From contig CAJWTF010000054.1 in assembly GCA_913046825.1 (NCBI GenBank), positions 1 through 21,885 of the forward strand: DNA of 21,885 bases. Direction: 5' to 3'. This document shows positions 6,748-14,851 of this stretch, in pieces; position 1 is the stretch's first letter, and each line of letters opens with the position of its first letter. This DNA is from an uncultured Rickettsiales bacterium. GTDB taxonomy: Bacteria; Pseudomonadota; Alphaproteobacteria; UBA8366. A program made the translations under genes and the position numbers. The notes under the pieces are model-generated. The model saw only the letters and a list, made by a program, of their open reading frames with translations. It was not told where the DNA came from and searched no databases.

Positions 6748-7560
6748 ATGTTCGCCGAAATTTACGAATGGCTCACCACCCCTTGCCCGTACAATGCGCG
6801 GAAACTGGGTTATCTACGAGAAGCCATCGCCATTCAGGCGCGTTACAAACGTCACCAGATGCGTTGGCAAACCCATTTGGATGCCTCAAAGGCCGTCATT
6901 CAAGCGGCACTGAAGTCACCCGGCGACAAACGCATAGCGGTCGTCCTGGGATCGGGCGCATTATACGACGTCCCCCTCGACGCGCTGGTGAGGACATTTG
7001 AGCGGGTTGAGTTGATCGACATCGTCCATCCAAAAGAAGCGCGCCAAATCGCCGCAGCCTATCCGAACGTCATCGTCCGGAGCGAGGATATCTCAGGCAC
7101 GTCGCAATCCTTGGCCGCAATGCCGTGTCGCGCGACCAAGCTGCCACGTGTCGGCGACTTACCGATACTCGCGCCCGAAACCGATCTGGTCGTTTCCGTC
7201 AACTTGCTCTCCCAACTGGCGGGAATCCCGCAAGCGTGGCTAAAGGCACGAACCAAGGTCGCTGAAGACGATCAAAGGACCTTCGCGGCTGAGATCGTTC
7301 GCCGTCATATACAATGGCTTTCGGCCCTGAAATGCCGCGTATGCCTCATCAGCGACACCGAACGTCACTACGTCGACAAGAATGGCAACCCATTGAAGCC
7401 ATGGGATTCGCTTCATGGCACATCCCTTCCGAAAGGCGGTACCGAGTGGCGCTGGGACTTGGCGCCGGCTGGTGAGAGTCACCCTGATCTGGCCATCCAG
7501 ACCACAGTTCAAGGGCTGTCGGATTTCAATCCTGGCGCGCCACAAGGGGCTGCAAAATAG
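6748..7560 (+). CDS. Unnamed protein with Rossmann/methyltransferase-like fold
   Basis: I cannot name this 270-residue protein. Residues 62-76 (RIAVVLGSGALYDVP) look like the first strand and glycine loop of a Rossmann fold, and RVELIDIVHP (86-95) like the second strand ending in an acidic residue, as in S-adenosylmethionine-dependent methyltransferases. Later strands could be TDLVVSVNLLSQLAG and KCRVCLISDTERHY. The N-terminus is basic and aromatic (CPYNARKLGYLREA, then RYKRHQMRWQTH). No signal peptide or membrane segment is seen. GGGGGA lies 4 bases ahead of the ATG, and the gene follows the adenosyltransferase by 18 bases, so it is probably in the same operon. Methyl transfer is a structural guess only; the usual substrate motifs are not obvious. 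Confidence 0.7.
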   Translation: MFAEIYEWLTTPCPYNARKLGYLREAIAIQARYKRHQMRWQTHLDASKAVIQAALKSPGDKRIAVVLGSGALYDVPLDALVRTFERVELIDIVHPKEARQIAAAYPNVIVRSEDISGTSQSLAAMPCRATKLPRVGDLPILAPETDLVVSVNLLSQLAGIPQAWLKARTKVAEDDQRTFAAEIVRRHIQWLSALKCRVCLISDTERHYVDKNGNPLKPWDSLHGTSLPKGGTEWRWDLAPAGESHPDLAIQTTVQGLSDFNPGAPQGAAK

Positions 7561-7637
7561 CCCATCGGAATTGACCCACCGGCGAAACATTGCACGTTGC
7601 GCCTGCGAGGCGGCCTGAAAGGGGTCCTGGGCCTCGC

Positions 7638-7666
7638 TTGACAGTACATATGTGCACCCCTAAGAA
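7638..7666 (+). promoter_or_regulatory. Candidate sigma70-type promoter for etfB-etfA-hbd
   Basis: A perfect -35 hexamer TTGACA (7638-7643) is followed after exactly 17 bases by TAAGAA (7661-7666), a weak -10 box. It lies 36-64 bases ahead of the etfB ATG in a 141-base gene-free stretch. An eight-base palindrome, ACATATGT, falls in the spacer and could be an operator, though such short palindromes are common. The etfB ribosome-binding site AGGAAG is just downstream. Confidence 0.5.
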
Positions 7667-7701
7667 ATGCATCCCAACCGAATTCAAAGGAAGCTCTGAC
7701 G

Positions 7702-8451
7702 ATGAAGGTGCTCGTCCCCGTCAAGCGCGTGATCGACTATAACGTCAAAATTCGCGTGAAAGCGGATCAATCAGGTGTTGAGACCGCCAATGTAAAAATG
7801 TCGATGAACCCCTTCGACGAAATTGCCGTCGAAGAAGCCATTCGCCTCCGTGAGGCTGGAACCGCGACCGAAGTGATCGCGGTCTCCGTCGGCCCGCAGC
7901 AGTGTCAGGAAACGATCCGAACGGCCCTCGCGATGGGCGCAGATCGCGGCATTCTGGTACAGACCGACGATGAGGCACAGCCGTTGGCTGTCGCCAAACT
8001 GCTGAAAGCGGTCGCCGACAAGGAAGGCCCTGACCTGGTGATCCTTGGCAAGCAAGCCATCGATGACGACAGCAACCAGACCGGACAAATGCTGGCGGCC
8101 CTCCTAGGCTGGAGCCAAGCGACTTTCGCCTCAAAGATCGAGATTGACGGTGGCTCGGCGAACGTCATCCGTGAAGTCGACGGCGGCCTGGAGACCCTAA
8201 AAGTCACCATGCCCTGCATCGTCACTACGGATCTTCGTTTAAACGAGCCGCGCTATGCCTCGTTGCCAAACATCATGAAGGCAAAGAAGAAACCCATCGA
8301 CCAAATGGTGCCGGCGGATTTGGGTGTTGATATCACACCGCGCCTCAAGACCTTGAAGGTCGTGGAGCCCGCGAAGCGCGAAGCTGGCGTCATGGTCGAA
8401 GACGTGGCGCAACTAGTCGATAAGCTGAAGAACGAAGCGAAGGTAATCTGA
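7702..8451 (+). CDS. etfB: Electron transfer flavoprotein, beta subunit
   Basis: EtfB pairs with EtfA to form the soluble FAD/AMP heterodimer that takes electrons from acyl-CoA and other dehydrogenases and passes them to ETF-quinone oxidoreductase. The 249-residue length is normal. It begins [20 protein letters not shown], typical of the alphaproteobacterial and mitochondrial form. It contains [26 protein letters not shown], which forms part of the AMP/FAD site, and the recognition-loop region [17 protein letters not shown], which docks partner dehydrogenases. AGGAAG lies about 9 bases before the ATG. etfA starts 2 bases after the stop, so the two are co-translated. Confidence 0.96.
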   Translation: MKVLVPVKRVIDYNVKIRVKADQSGVETANVKMSMNPFDEIAVEEAIRLREAGTATEVIAVSVGPQQCQETIRTALAMGADRGILVQTDDEAQPLAVAKLLKAVADKEGPDLVILGKQAIDDDSNQTGQMLAALLGWSQATFASKIEIDGGSANVIREVDGGLETLKVTMPCIVTTDLRLNEPRYASLPNIMKAKKKPIDQMVPADLGVDITPRLKTLKVVEPAKREAGVMVEDVAQLVDKLKNEAKVI

Positions 8452-8453
8452 AG

Positions 8454-9389
8454 ATGAGCATTCTGGTCGTCGCAGAACACGAAAATTCCGAGATTAAAGC
8501 CGTTACCCTCAACACCATTGCGGCGGGCGTCGCCATAGGTGGAGACATCCACGTCCTTGTCGCCGGTCAAGATTGCGCGGCCGCGGGTGAAGCGGCGTCA
8601 AAAATCACCAGTGTCGCCAAGGTATTGGTCGCCGATTCGGCGGAATACGCCAACGGCATCGCCGAAAACCTAACACCGCTGGTCCTGTCGCTTTCTGATG
8701 ATTACGAGCACATGCTGGCGAATTCGACTAGCTTTGGCAAAAACTTGATGCCGCGTGTCGCCGCGATGCTGGACGTTCAGCAAATCTCGGAGATTAGCGG
8801 CGTGACTTCTGCCGACACCTTCGACCGCCCAACCTATGCGGGCAACGCCATCGCGACAGTGCAAACCAGCGATGCGAAGAAGGTCATCACTGTGCGCGGC
8901 ACGGCTTTCGATCCGGTAGCGGCGGAAGGCGGTTCTGCCAGCATCGAAAATATCGGTGGCCAAGGCGACGCAGGTCTCACCAGCTATGTTGGCTCAGAGA
9001 TCAGCAAGAGCGAACGCCCCGAACTGACATCCGCGCGGGTGATCATTTCAGGCGGCCGTGGTATGCAGTCCGGCGATAATTTCCCGATGCTGGAGAAAGT
9101 CGCGGATCTGTTGAGTGCCGCCGTCGGTGCCTCGCGCGCGGCGGTCGATGCCGGTTTTGTGCCGAACGACTATCAAGTCGGCCAGACCGGCAAGATCGTT
9201 GCCCCCGAGCTATACATAGCCATTGGTATCTCCGGCGCGATCCAGCATCTCGCCGGCATGAAGGACAGCAAAGTCATCGTCGCAATCAACAAGGACGAAG
9301 AGGCGCCGATCTTCCAGGTCGCCGATTACGGCCTGGTCGCCGACTTGTTCCAAGCGGTGCCTGAGCTTGAAGGAGCTCTGAAGGACTAA
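8454..9389 (+). CDS. etfA: Electron transfer flavoprotein, alpha subunit
   Basis: EtfA carries most of the FAD-binding site of the ETF heterodimer. The 311-residue protein has an N-terminal nucleotide-binding-like domain ([15 protein letters not shown]) and the conserved C-terminal FAD domain. In that domain are [13 protein letters not shown], then [39 protein letters not shown] and [18 protein letters not shown], all standard for the family. It follows etfB with a 2-base gap and precedes a 3-hydroxyacyl-CoA dehydrogenase, which fits a role in beta-oxidation or hydroxybutyrate metabolism. The C-terminus is complete. Confidence 0.97.
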   Translation: MSILVVAEHENSEIKAVTLNTIAAGVAIGGDIHVLVAGQDCAAAGEAASKITSVAKVLVADSAEYANGIAENLTPLVLSLSDDYEHMLANSTSFGKNLMPRVAAMLDVQQISEISGVTSADTFDRPTYAGNAIATVQTSDAKKVITVRGTAFDPVAAEGGSASIENIGGQGDAGLTSYVGSEISKSERPELTSARVIISGGRGMQSGDNFPMLEKVADLLSAAVGASRAAVDAGFVPNDYQVGQTGKIVAPELYIAIGISGAIQHLAGMKDSKVIVAINKDEEAPIFQVADYGLVADLFQAVPELEGALKD

Positions 9390-9399
9390 GCCGGAACGC

Positions 9400-9414
9400 T
9401 TCCGACCATCGGAA
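9400..9414 (+). other. Small inverted repeat between etfA and hbd
   Basis: TTCCGA and TCGGAA form a perfect 6-base inverted repeat with a 3-base loop (CCA) in the 37-base gap. No T-run follows, so it is not a standard terminator. It might stabilise the upstream message or adjust expression of hbd relative to etfBA, or be chance. Confidence 0.25.
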
Positions 9415-9426
9415 AGAGAGACGGCA

Positions 9427-10299
9427 ATGATCGAAAAAATCGGCATTATCGGTGCCGGTCAGATGGGCAATGGTATCGCCCATGTGGCAGCAGTCGCGGG
9501 CTGTAGCGTGGTGCTGTTGGACCTCGACCAGCAGCAGATCGATGCGGGACTGGAGACAATTACGCAGAACCTGGCGCGCCAGGTTCGCCGCAACCTTCTA
9601 TCTGAGTCCGAGAGATCGGCTGCGTTCGATCGCATTTCGACGACCCTCGACTACGCGAATTTTGGAGAATGCGACTTCGTCATCGAAACCGCGGCCGAGG
9701 ACGAAGCGGTTAAGCGGGAAATATTCAAGACGCTGATCCCGCATCTGAGCGAAACCGCGCTGATCGCCAGTAATACTTCCTCGATCTCCATTACTCGATT
9801 GGCGACGACCACCGACCGGCCTGAACGCTTTATCGGCATGCATTTCATGAACCCAGTGCCCATGATGGACCTGGTGGAATTGATCCGTGGGCTCGCCACC
9901 AGCGAGGAGACTTACCAGGAAGTCCGCATCTTGGCGGAGCAGATGGGTAAAACCATCTCCGTAGCGGAAGACTTTCCAGCGTTTATCGTCAACCGCATCC
10001 TGATGCCAATGATCAACGAAGCCGTCTACACACTTTACGAAGGTGTGGGCAATGTGGCGGCCATCGACCGAGCCATGAAGCTCGGCGCAAACCATCCGAT
10101 GGGACCGCTTGAGCTCGCGGATTTTATCGGACTCGACACCTGCCTGTCGATTATGCAGGTGTTATATGAGGGATTGGCCGACAGCAAATATCGGCCCTGT
10201 CCGCTCTTGGTCAAATATGTCGAGGCTGGCTGGCTTGGGCGCAAATCAGGGCGCGGTTTCTACGACTATTCCGGAGAGGAGCCGGTACCAACCCGCTAA
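9427..10299 (+). CDS. hbd: 3-hydroxybutyryl-CoA (3-hydroxyacyl-CoA) dehydrogenase
   Basis: This NAD(P)-dependent enzyme interconverts 3-hydroxyacyl-CoA and acetoacetyl-type CoA thioesters. The 290-residue single-function form starts [20 protein letters not shown] with the dinucleotide loop [19 protein letters not shown], the catalytic histidine in [17 protein letters not shown], and the hinge [14 protein letters not shown] follow in the expected order, and the C-terminal domain ends with [15 protein letters not shown]. It lies 37 bases behind etfA and is probably in the same operon. The homologous gene in Clostridium is hbd; in some proteobacteria similar proteins are called paaH, so the symbol is by similarity. 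Its stop overlaps that of the convergent copper-chaperone gene by 4 bases. Confidence 0.93.
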   Translation: MIEKIGIIGAGQMGNGIAHVAAVAGCSVVLLDLDQQQIDAGLETITQNLARQVRRNLLSESERSAAFDRISTTLDYANFGECDFVIETAAEDEAVKREIFKTLIPHLSETALIASNTSSISITRLATTTDRPERFIGMHFMNPVPMMDLVELIRGLATSEETYQEVRILAEQMGKTISVAEDFPAFIVNRILMPMINEAVYTLYEGVGNVAAIDRAMKLGANHPMGPLELADFIGLDTCLSIMQVLYEGLADSKYRPCPLLVKYVEAGWLGRKSGRGFYDYSGEEPVPTR

Positions 10300-10808
10300 C
10301 TGCCGTGCATCTGGTGATCCATTTTGTGATCGCCATGTCTATGCTGCATTTGCGTCGCGCCATGCCCCATCGCACCGGCTTTGCCGACCGCGACATCCAC
10401 GGTGATTTTCCCGGCTTTCTCAAACACTAAGGTAACAGCAAAGGCTTCACCCTGCTTTAACTTTTGATTGAGACCTTTCAGCATCACATGATTGCCGCCA
10501 GGTGCCAGCACCGCGGGCTCTCCCGAATGGACTTCGATGGCCGAAATACGGCGCATCCGCATCACGCCATCCTTCATGCTATGGGTGTGTAATTCGACCT
10601 TCTTTGCGATCGGCGATTCCACGGCTATCAGTCTATCCATTCCCTGGCCCTGATTGAAGATCGTCATATAGGCGACACCATTTCGTGCAGGCGTCGCGCG
10701 GGACCAGACATCCTTCACCATTAGGTTGCCATGCGTCGTCATATCATTCGCAAAGGCGGCAACAGAGAGAAGGAACAAAACAGAGACCATAGTTGCAAAA
10801 AAACGCAT
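10296..10808 (-). CDS. Periplasmic copper chaperone, PCu(A)C family
   Basis: PCu(A)C proteins bind Cu(I) in the periplasm and help load the CuA or CuB centres of cytochrome oxidase. The 170-residue protein starts with a clear signal peptide (MRFFATMVSVLFLLSVAAFA). The copper motif is present: HTHSMKDGVMRM, followed about 30 residues later by GGNHVML, with the spaced His and Met ligands of the family. The C-terminal tail after VAVGKAG is rich in His and Met (MGHGATQMQHRHGDHKMDHQ) and probably adds weaker copper sites. GAGGGAAG lies ahead of the ATG. It is transcribed divergently from the sodC gene across 98 bases, so the two could share copper or redox control. Confidence 0.93.
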   Translation of the reverse strand: MRFFATMVSVLFLLSVAAFANDMTTHGNLMVKDVWSRATPARNGVAYMTIFNQGQGMDRLIAVESPIAKKVELHTHSMKDGVMRMRRISAIEVHSGEPAVLAPGGNHVMLKGLNQKLKQGEAFAVTLVFEKAGKITVDVAVGKAGAMGHGATQMQHRHGDHKMDHQMHGS

Positions 10809-10867
10809 CCTTAATCTTCCCTCAAGAAATTTTGTGATATCGTCGGTACATAAACAGACATGATCTT

Positions 10868-10877
10868 AACCTAGGTT
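10868..10877. promoter_or_regulatory. Palindrome in the copper chaperone/sodC divergent region
   Basis: AACCTAGGTT is a perfect 10-base palindrome placed 30 bases before the sodC start and 60 bases from the start of the PCu(A)C gene. Its place between two divergent copper-linked genes makes an operator possible. It does not match a regulator site that I know, and palindromes of this size also arise by chance. Confidence 0.25.
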
Positions 10878-10906
10878 GTAGTGTAGTAGAGGAAGTCGAG
10901 AATAAT

Positions 10907-11433
10907 ATGCGTCAAATCATCGCGAGTGGACTTACCGCGATTTTAATTGGCGTCACTCCAGCACTTACCAGCGAATTAACAGTTTCCGTTAACAAAATTT
11001 CAGCAGACGGCGTCGGCACACTGATCGGCACGATCGCGTTGAAAGACAGCCACCACGGCATGATGGTAACGCCGAACTTGACCGGTTTGCCGCCTGGAGC
11101 CCATGCGTTCCATATCCACGAAAATCGGTATTCCGGTGCGGGCATGAAAAGCGGCAAGAAGGTCGCCGGATTGATGACGGGCGGCATTACAATCCGACAA
11201 AGGTCGGACACAGGAAAGGAATGAAACATGGGCATGGCATGACGCCCCATGGCGATTTACCAAACATCACCGCTGGCGCAAACGGTGCAGCGACGAAAGG
11301 CGTCATGACCGATAAGGTGAAGGTCGACCAAATTAGAGGGCGCGCGGTGATGGTTCATCGCTACGGCACCAACGAGGCTGGAAAGCCAAAGGGCGGCGGC
11401 GCGCGTTTTGCTTGCGGCGTTATCCCGAAATAG
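10907..11433 (+). pseudogene. sodC: Cu,Zn superoxide dismutase, broken by a one-base frameshift
   Basis: SodC removes periplasmic superoxide. The first part (10907-11185) has a signal peptide (MRQIIASGLTAILIGVTPAL) and the copper-site sequence GAHAFHIHEN. It then leaves frame and would stop at 11224. The rest continues one frame over, from CAT at 11185: HYNPTKVGHRKGMKHGHGMT, then PHGDLPNI, MVHRYG and GGGARFACGVIPK. One missing C in GGC-GGC-CAT (11183-11187) explains the shift; restored, the protein has 175 residues and all metal-binding His and Asp positions. In addition, the first cysteine of the structural disulfide, expected a few residues after HIHEN, appears to be replaced (NRYSGAG), while the second (ACGV) is kept. 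Either a real pseudogene or a sequencing error. Its end overlaps the convergent tlpA-like gene by 14 bases. Confidence 0.88.
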
Positions 11434-12025
11434 CGGTTTTCGGCAGAGTTTGGGCAGAAGTTGTCTGCTTCGTGTAGTAACGAATAAGATCTTCAGCCTC
11501 GGGTGTGTCCCACTCGGCAATACCTTCCAGCTTACCAACAATGCGGCCCTCGCGGTCCAGCAGGAAGCTGGTTGGCAAGCCACGCACTTTAAACGCCCGC
11601 ATCATGGCCATCTTGCTGTCCACATAAAGCGCAAGATTGGTTGTACCGAGTTTCTCGAGAAATGGTTTCGCGCTCGCGACGCCACCTCTATCTTCGTTTA
11701 CGGCGACGACGGTGAAGTCTTTCCCGCCAAGCTTAGCTTGCAGCTTGTCGATACCGGGCATCTCACGGACACAAGGCGCACACCACGTCGCCCAGAAGTT
11801 AACTAGCACGACCTTGCCCTTGAAGTCTGAGAGAAATATCTGTGTTCCCGCGCCATTCAATAGAGGCACCTGGGGCACTGGCAGCGGGTTGTCGCTAACG
11901 GTAAATTGTTCCATCCAGCCAGTGCGCGGCGGCCCCTTGTCGGCGAGGGCCGTTTGTAGGACAAGAACGGGAAGCATCACCATAACCGCGACGAACGCTA
12001 AGAACAGGTATCGACCTTTGGACAA
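11420..12025 (-). CDS. TlpA-family membrane-anchored thioredoxin
   Basis: TlpA/ResA-like proteins reduce disulfides in the periplasm, often for cytochrome c or copper-oxidase assembly. I place the start at TTG 12025, preceded by GGGAG at 8 bases, because this gives a sensible N-terminus: SKGRYLFLAFVAVMVMLPVL, a membrane segment ending in TALA. The gene so defined is 201 residues long. The thioredoxin fold follows, with VVLVNFWATWCAPCVREMPG (CAPC active site), and GLPTSFLLDREGRIVG with the cis-proline region. The open frame extends much further upstream, but that part is antisense to argH. Only 24 bases separate its start from argH, so each promoter must lie inside the other gene. Proximity to a copper chaperone and sodC fits a periplasmic redox role. 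Confidence 0.9.
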   Translation of the reverse strand: MSKGRYLFLAFVAVMVMLPVLVLQTALADKGPPRTGWMEQFTVSDNPLPVPQVPLLNGAGTQIFLSDFKGKVVLVNFWATWCAPCVREMPGIDKLQAKLGGKDFTVVAVNEDRGGVASAKPFLEKLGTTNLALYVDSKMAMMRAFKVRGLPTSFLLDREGRIVGKLEGIAEWDTPEAEDLIRYYTKQTTSAQTLPKTAISG

Positions 12026-12049
12026 CTCTAAATCTCCCGGTACGCCGTT

Positions 12050-13432
12050 ATGAGCAACAACACCATGTGGGGCGGACGCTATGCCGCCGGACCGGCGGAA
12101 ATTATGGACCGCATAAATGCCTCCATTGATTTTGACCGTCGACTCTACGCCCAAGACATCGCCGGATCGAAGGCGCATTGCCGCATGCTGGTCGACTGCA
12201 AAATCATCGCAGCCGCCGACGGCGATGCTATTTTGTCCGGATTGGACGCCGTCCTCAAGGACATCGAGGCAGGCGACTTCGAATTCAAGACGTCGCTCGA
12301 AGATATCCACATGAATGTCGAAGCGGCACTCGCAGATCGCATCGGCGAAGCTGCCGGGCGGTTGCATACGGGCCGGAGTCGTAACGACCAAGTGGCGACC
12401 GACTTCCGCCTCTGGGTGCGCGACGCAATCGATATGCTCGACGAGCAACTTCAAAACCTGCAACGAGCCTTGATTGAGAAGGCGGAAGCGCATGCGGATA
12501 CGGTCATGCCCGGCTTCACACATCTGCAATCGGCCCAACCGGTCACCTTTGGCCACCATATGCTGGCCTTTGTGGAGATGACCGGGCGTGATAGGGGCCG
12601 CTTCGCGGACGCCCGTAAGCGAGTCAACGAATCCCCGCTCGGCGCGGCAGCGCTCGCCGGAACTGCCTTTCCTATAGACCGGCACGCGACCGCAGAAGCT
12701 CTCGGTTTCGACTGCCCGTTGGCAAATTCCCTCGATGCAGTCTCGTCACGAGACTTCACTCTGGAATTTCTCGCCGCCGCCGCCATCGCCGCGACCCATA
12801 TCTCGCGTCTTGCAGAGGAATTGGTACTTTGGGCGGCGCCTCAATTCGGCTACATCCGGTTGTCGGACGCCTTCTCGACAGGCTCCTCCATCATGCCGCA
12901 AAAGCGGAATCCCGATGCCGCCGAGTTGGCCCGCGCCAAGACTGGGCGAATTCTCGGAGCGTTCACGGCCCTCACCGTCGTGATGAAAGGTCTGCCGCTG
13001 GCTTACGGCAAGGACATGCAGGAAGACAAAGAGCCCACCTTCGATGCGACTGATAGCCTATCGCTCGCCATTGCAGCGATGGCCGGGATGATCGACGATT
13101 TGGAGCCCAATGCAGACACCATGCGGGCGTCGCTGAAGGATGGGTTTCCAACGGCGACCGATATTGCGGATTGGTTGGTCCGGGAGCTCGGCCTGCCGTT
13201 CCGCGCCGCCCATCACGCCACGGGCCGCATCGTCTCCCTCGCGGAGGAGCGCGGGTGTCAATTAGAGGAACTGCCCCTCGACATCATGCAAACGGTGGAA
13301 TCCGGTATCAATGAAGGTATATATTTAGTCCTATCCGTCGATGCGTCGGCCAACAGCCGCACGAGTTTCGGCGGCACGGCGCCCGATATGGTGAAGGCGG
13401 CGGCCAAAACCGCGAGGGAGCGTTTCCTGTGA
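12050..13432 (+). CDS. argH: Argininosuccinate lyase
   Basis: ArgH splits argininosuccinate into arginine and fumarate, the last step of arginine synthesis. The 460-residue protein is of full length. It begins [20 protein letters not shown] and shows the family signature [12 protein letters not shown], which holds the catalytic serine loop, as well as [16 protein letters not shown] and the [19 protein letters not shown] region that binds substrate. It lies back to back with the TlpA-like gene. Its TGA stop overlaps the GTG start of lptM by 4 bases, the first of several tight couplings in this run (argH-lptM-lysA). No strong ribosome-binding site precedes the ATG. Confidence 0.97.
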   Translation: MSNNTMWGGRYAAGPAEIMDRINASIDFDRRLYAQDIAGSKAHCRMLVDCKIIAAADGDAILSGLDAVLKDIEAGDFEFKTSLEDIHMNVEAALADRIGEAAGRLHTGRSRNDQVATDFRLWVRDAIDMLDEQLQNLQRALIEKAEAHADTVMPGFTHLQSAQPVTFGHHMLAFVEMTGRDRGRFADARKRVNESPLGAAALAGTAFPIDRHATAEALGFDCPLANSLDAVSSRDFTLEFLAAAAIAATHISRLAEELVLWAAPQFGYIRLSDAFSTGSSIMPQKRNPDAAELARAKTGRILGAFTALTVVMKGLPLAYGKDMQEDKEPTFDATDSLSLAIAAMAGMIDDLEPNADTMRASLKDGFPTATDIADWLVRELGLPFRAAHHATGRIVSLAEERGCQLEELPLDIMQTVESGINEGIYLVLSVDASANSRTSFGGTAPDMVKAAAKTARERFL

Positions 13433-13557
13433 ATAGATTGATATTGCTGTCTTTTTTCGTAGCGCTATTGACGGGACTACTGGCCGCCTGTGGCAAGAAA
13501 GGCGATCCAAAATATCCGGAAGAATCGCCTTACCCCAGAACCTACCCGAAATCGTAA
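13429..13557 (+). CDS. lptM: LptM-like small lipoprotein
   Basis: This 42-residue lipoprotein is easily missed. It starts at GTG 13429, inside the argH stop, and reads [20 protein letters not shown]. The lipobox LAAC puts the lipidated cysteine at residue 21, followed by [15 protein letters not shown]. LptM (YifL) in E. coli helps the LptDE lipopolysaccharide translocon fold and mature. The GKKGDP sequence after the cysteine and the position between argH and lysA match the alphaproteobacterial proteins of this type. The stop TAA overlaps the ATG of lysA by one base. Short length limits certainty, but the lipobox and synteny are both clear. Confidence 0.85.
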   Translation: MNRLILLSFFVALLTGLLAACGKKGDPKYPEESPYPRTYPKS

Positions 13558-14828
13558 TGCGCGCGTTCAATTACAAAAACGGCGTGTTGCACGCCGAAGG
13601 CGTTTCGCTTGTCGAGCTCGCGGATCAGATCGGCACGCCCTTCTATTGCTATTCCGAAGGCGCCATCTCGGGCCAGTACAATGCCTATGTCGCTGCGTTC
13701 GCCAATCAGGACGCCCAGGTTTGCTATGCGATGAAGGCGAACGACAATTTAGCTGTTCTGCGCACCTTCGCGGAGCTGGGCGCGGGCGCCGATGTGGTCT
13801 CCGGAGGCGAATTGTTGCGGGCACTGACCGCAGGTATACCCCCCATGAAGATCATCTTCTCCGGTGTCGGCAAGACGGTGGACGAGTTGGCACAAGCCCT
13901 CGATGCCGGGATTATGCAGATCAACGTCGAATCGTTTCCGGAAATGGAAGCCTTAAGCGCGATCGCCGAAGCGCGTGGTGCGGAAGTCGAGATCGCCATC
14001 CGTATTAATCCCAATGTCGACGCCAAGACCCATGAAAAAATTGCTACCGGCCGCAAGCAGGATAAGTTCGGGATCGATATCGAGAATGCGGTCGATGCTT
14101 ATCGCCGCGCAGCGGACTTGCCGGGCCTGAAACCGGCCTCCGTTGCCGTGCACATCGGCTCGCAACTCACCTCCCTATACCCGTTTCGAAGGGCATTCAC
14201 CCGGGTGGCCGAACTTGTAGGTATTTTACGGGCAGAAGGACATGATATTCGCCGGGTCGACCTCGGTGGCGGCCTCGGTATCGACTATGACGGCACCGAA
14301 CCGCCGTCGCCTGCCGCCTACGCTAAGGTCGTGAAAGAGACCGTCGGTGGTCTTGGATGCCGCGTTTTACTGGAACCGGGTCGGAATTTAGTCGGCAATG
14401 CGGGGATTCTGGTCAGCCGTGTCATTTACACAAAGGACGGTGACGATCGCGATTTTGTGATCGTCGACGCCGCCATGAACGATTTGATCCGCCCAGCCCT
14501 TTACGCGGCGCATCATGGCATTCGCCCAGTCGCAGAACCTGCGGTCGGTGCCAATCTCCAAGCCGTGGATGTTGTCGGCCCAATCTGTGAGACCGGCGAT
14601 ACCTTTACTCGCGGACGCCCCTTGCCGCCGCTTACCGCCGGTGACCTGCTGGTGTTCGATAGCACCGGTGCCTATAGCGCGGTGATGGCCTCCACCTATA
14701 ACGCCCGCCCGCACGTGCCCGAGGTGCTGGTCCGAGGCGATCAGTTTTCAATTGTTCGCGCCCGTCAAAACATCGAAGATATGTTGCGCGCCGAATCTTT
14801 TGCGGAATGGCATTCTCCCACCGGATAG
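13557..14828 (+). CDS. lysA: Diaminopimelate decarboxylase
   Basis: LysA decarboxylates meso-diaminopimelate to lysine with pyridoxal phosphate. The 423-residue protein has the alanine-racemase-type barrel: VCYAMKANDNLAVLR with the PLP lysine, HIGSQL, GGGLGIDYDG (phosphate-binding glycines) and LLEPGRNLVGNAG. The C-terminal domain carries CETGDTF with the catalytic cysteine and FDSTGAYSAVMASTYNARP. It is translationally coupled to lptM through TAATG. With the dapA and dapB genes at the left end it would form a lysine pathway, but those genes seem to come from another organism, so they should not be taken as one pathway in one cell. Confidence 0.97.
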   Translation: MRAFNYKNGVLHAEGVSLVELADQIGTPFYCYSEGAISGQYNAYVAAFANQDAQVCYAMKANDNLAVLRTFAELGAGADVVSGGELLRALTAGIPPMKIIFSGVGKTVDELAQALDAGIMQINVESFPEMEALSAIAEARGAEVEIAIRINPNVDAKTHEKIATGRKQDKFGIDIENAVDAYRRAADLPGLKPASVAVHIGSQLTSLYPFRRAFTRVAELVGILRAEGHDIRRVDLGGGLGIDYDGTEPPSPAAYAKVVKETVGGLGCRVLLEPGRNLVGNAGILVSRVIYTKDGDDRDFVIVDAAMNDLIRPALYAAHHGIRPVAEPAVGANLQAVDVVGPICETGDTFTRGRPLPPLTAGDLLVFDSTGAYSAVMASTYNARPHVPEVLVRGDQFSIVRARQNIEDMLRAESFAEWHSPTG

Positions 14829-14851
14829 GTCCGCCGCGCGGAAGGTGCGCC

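Noticed and set aside
12026..12685. Long upstream extension of the TlpA-like frame, giving a 421-residue protein
   Set aside because: It is antisense to the start of argH and lacks any thioredoxin or signal sequence; the signal anchor begins at TTG 12025.
703..14828. dapA, dapB and lysA read as one lysine gene set
   Set aside because: dapA and dapB appear to belong to another organism than lysA, so a joint pathway in one cell is not supported.
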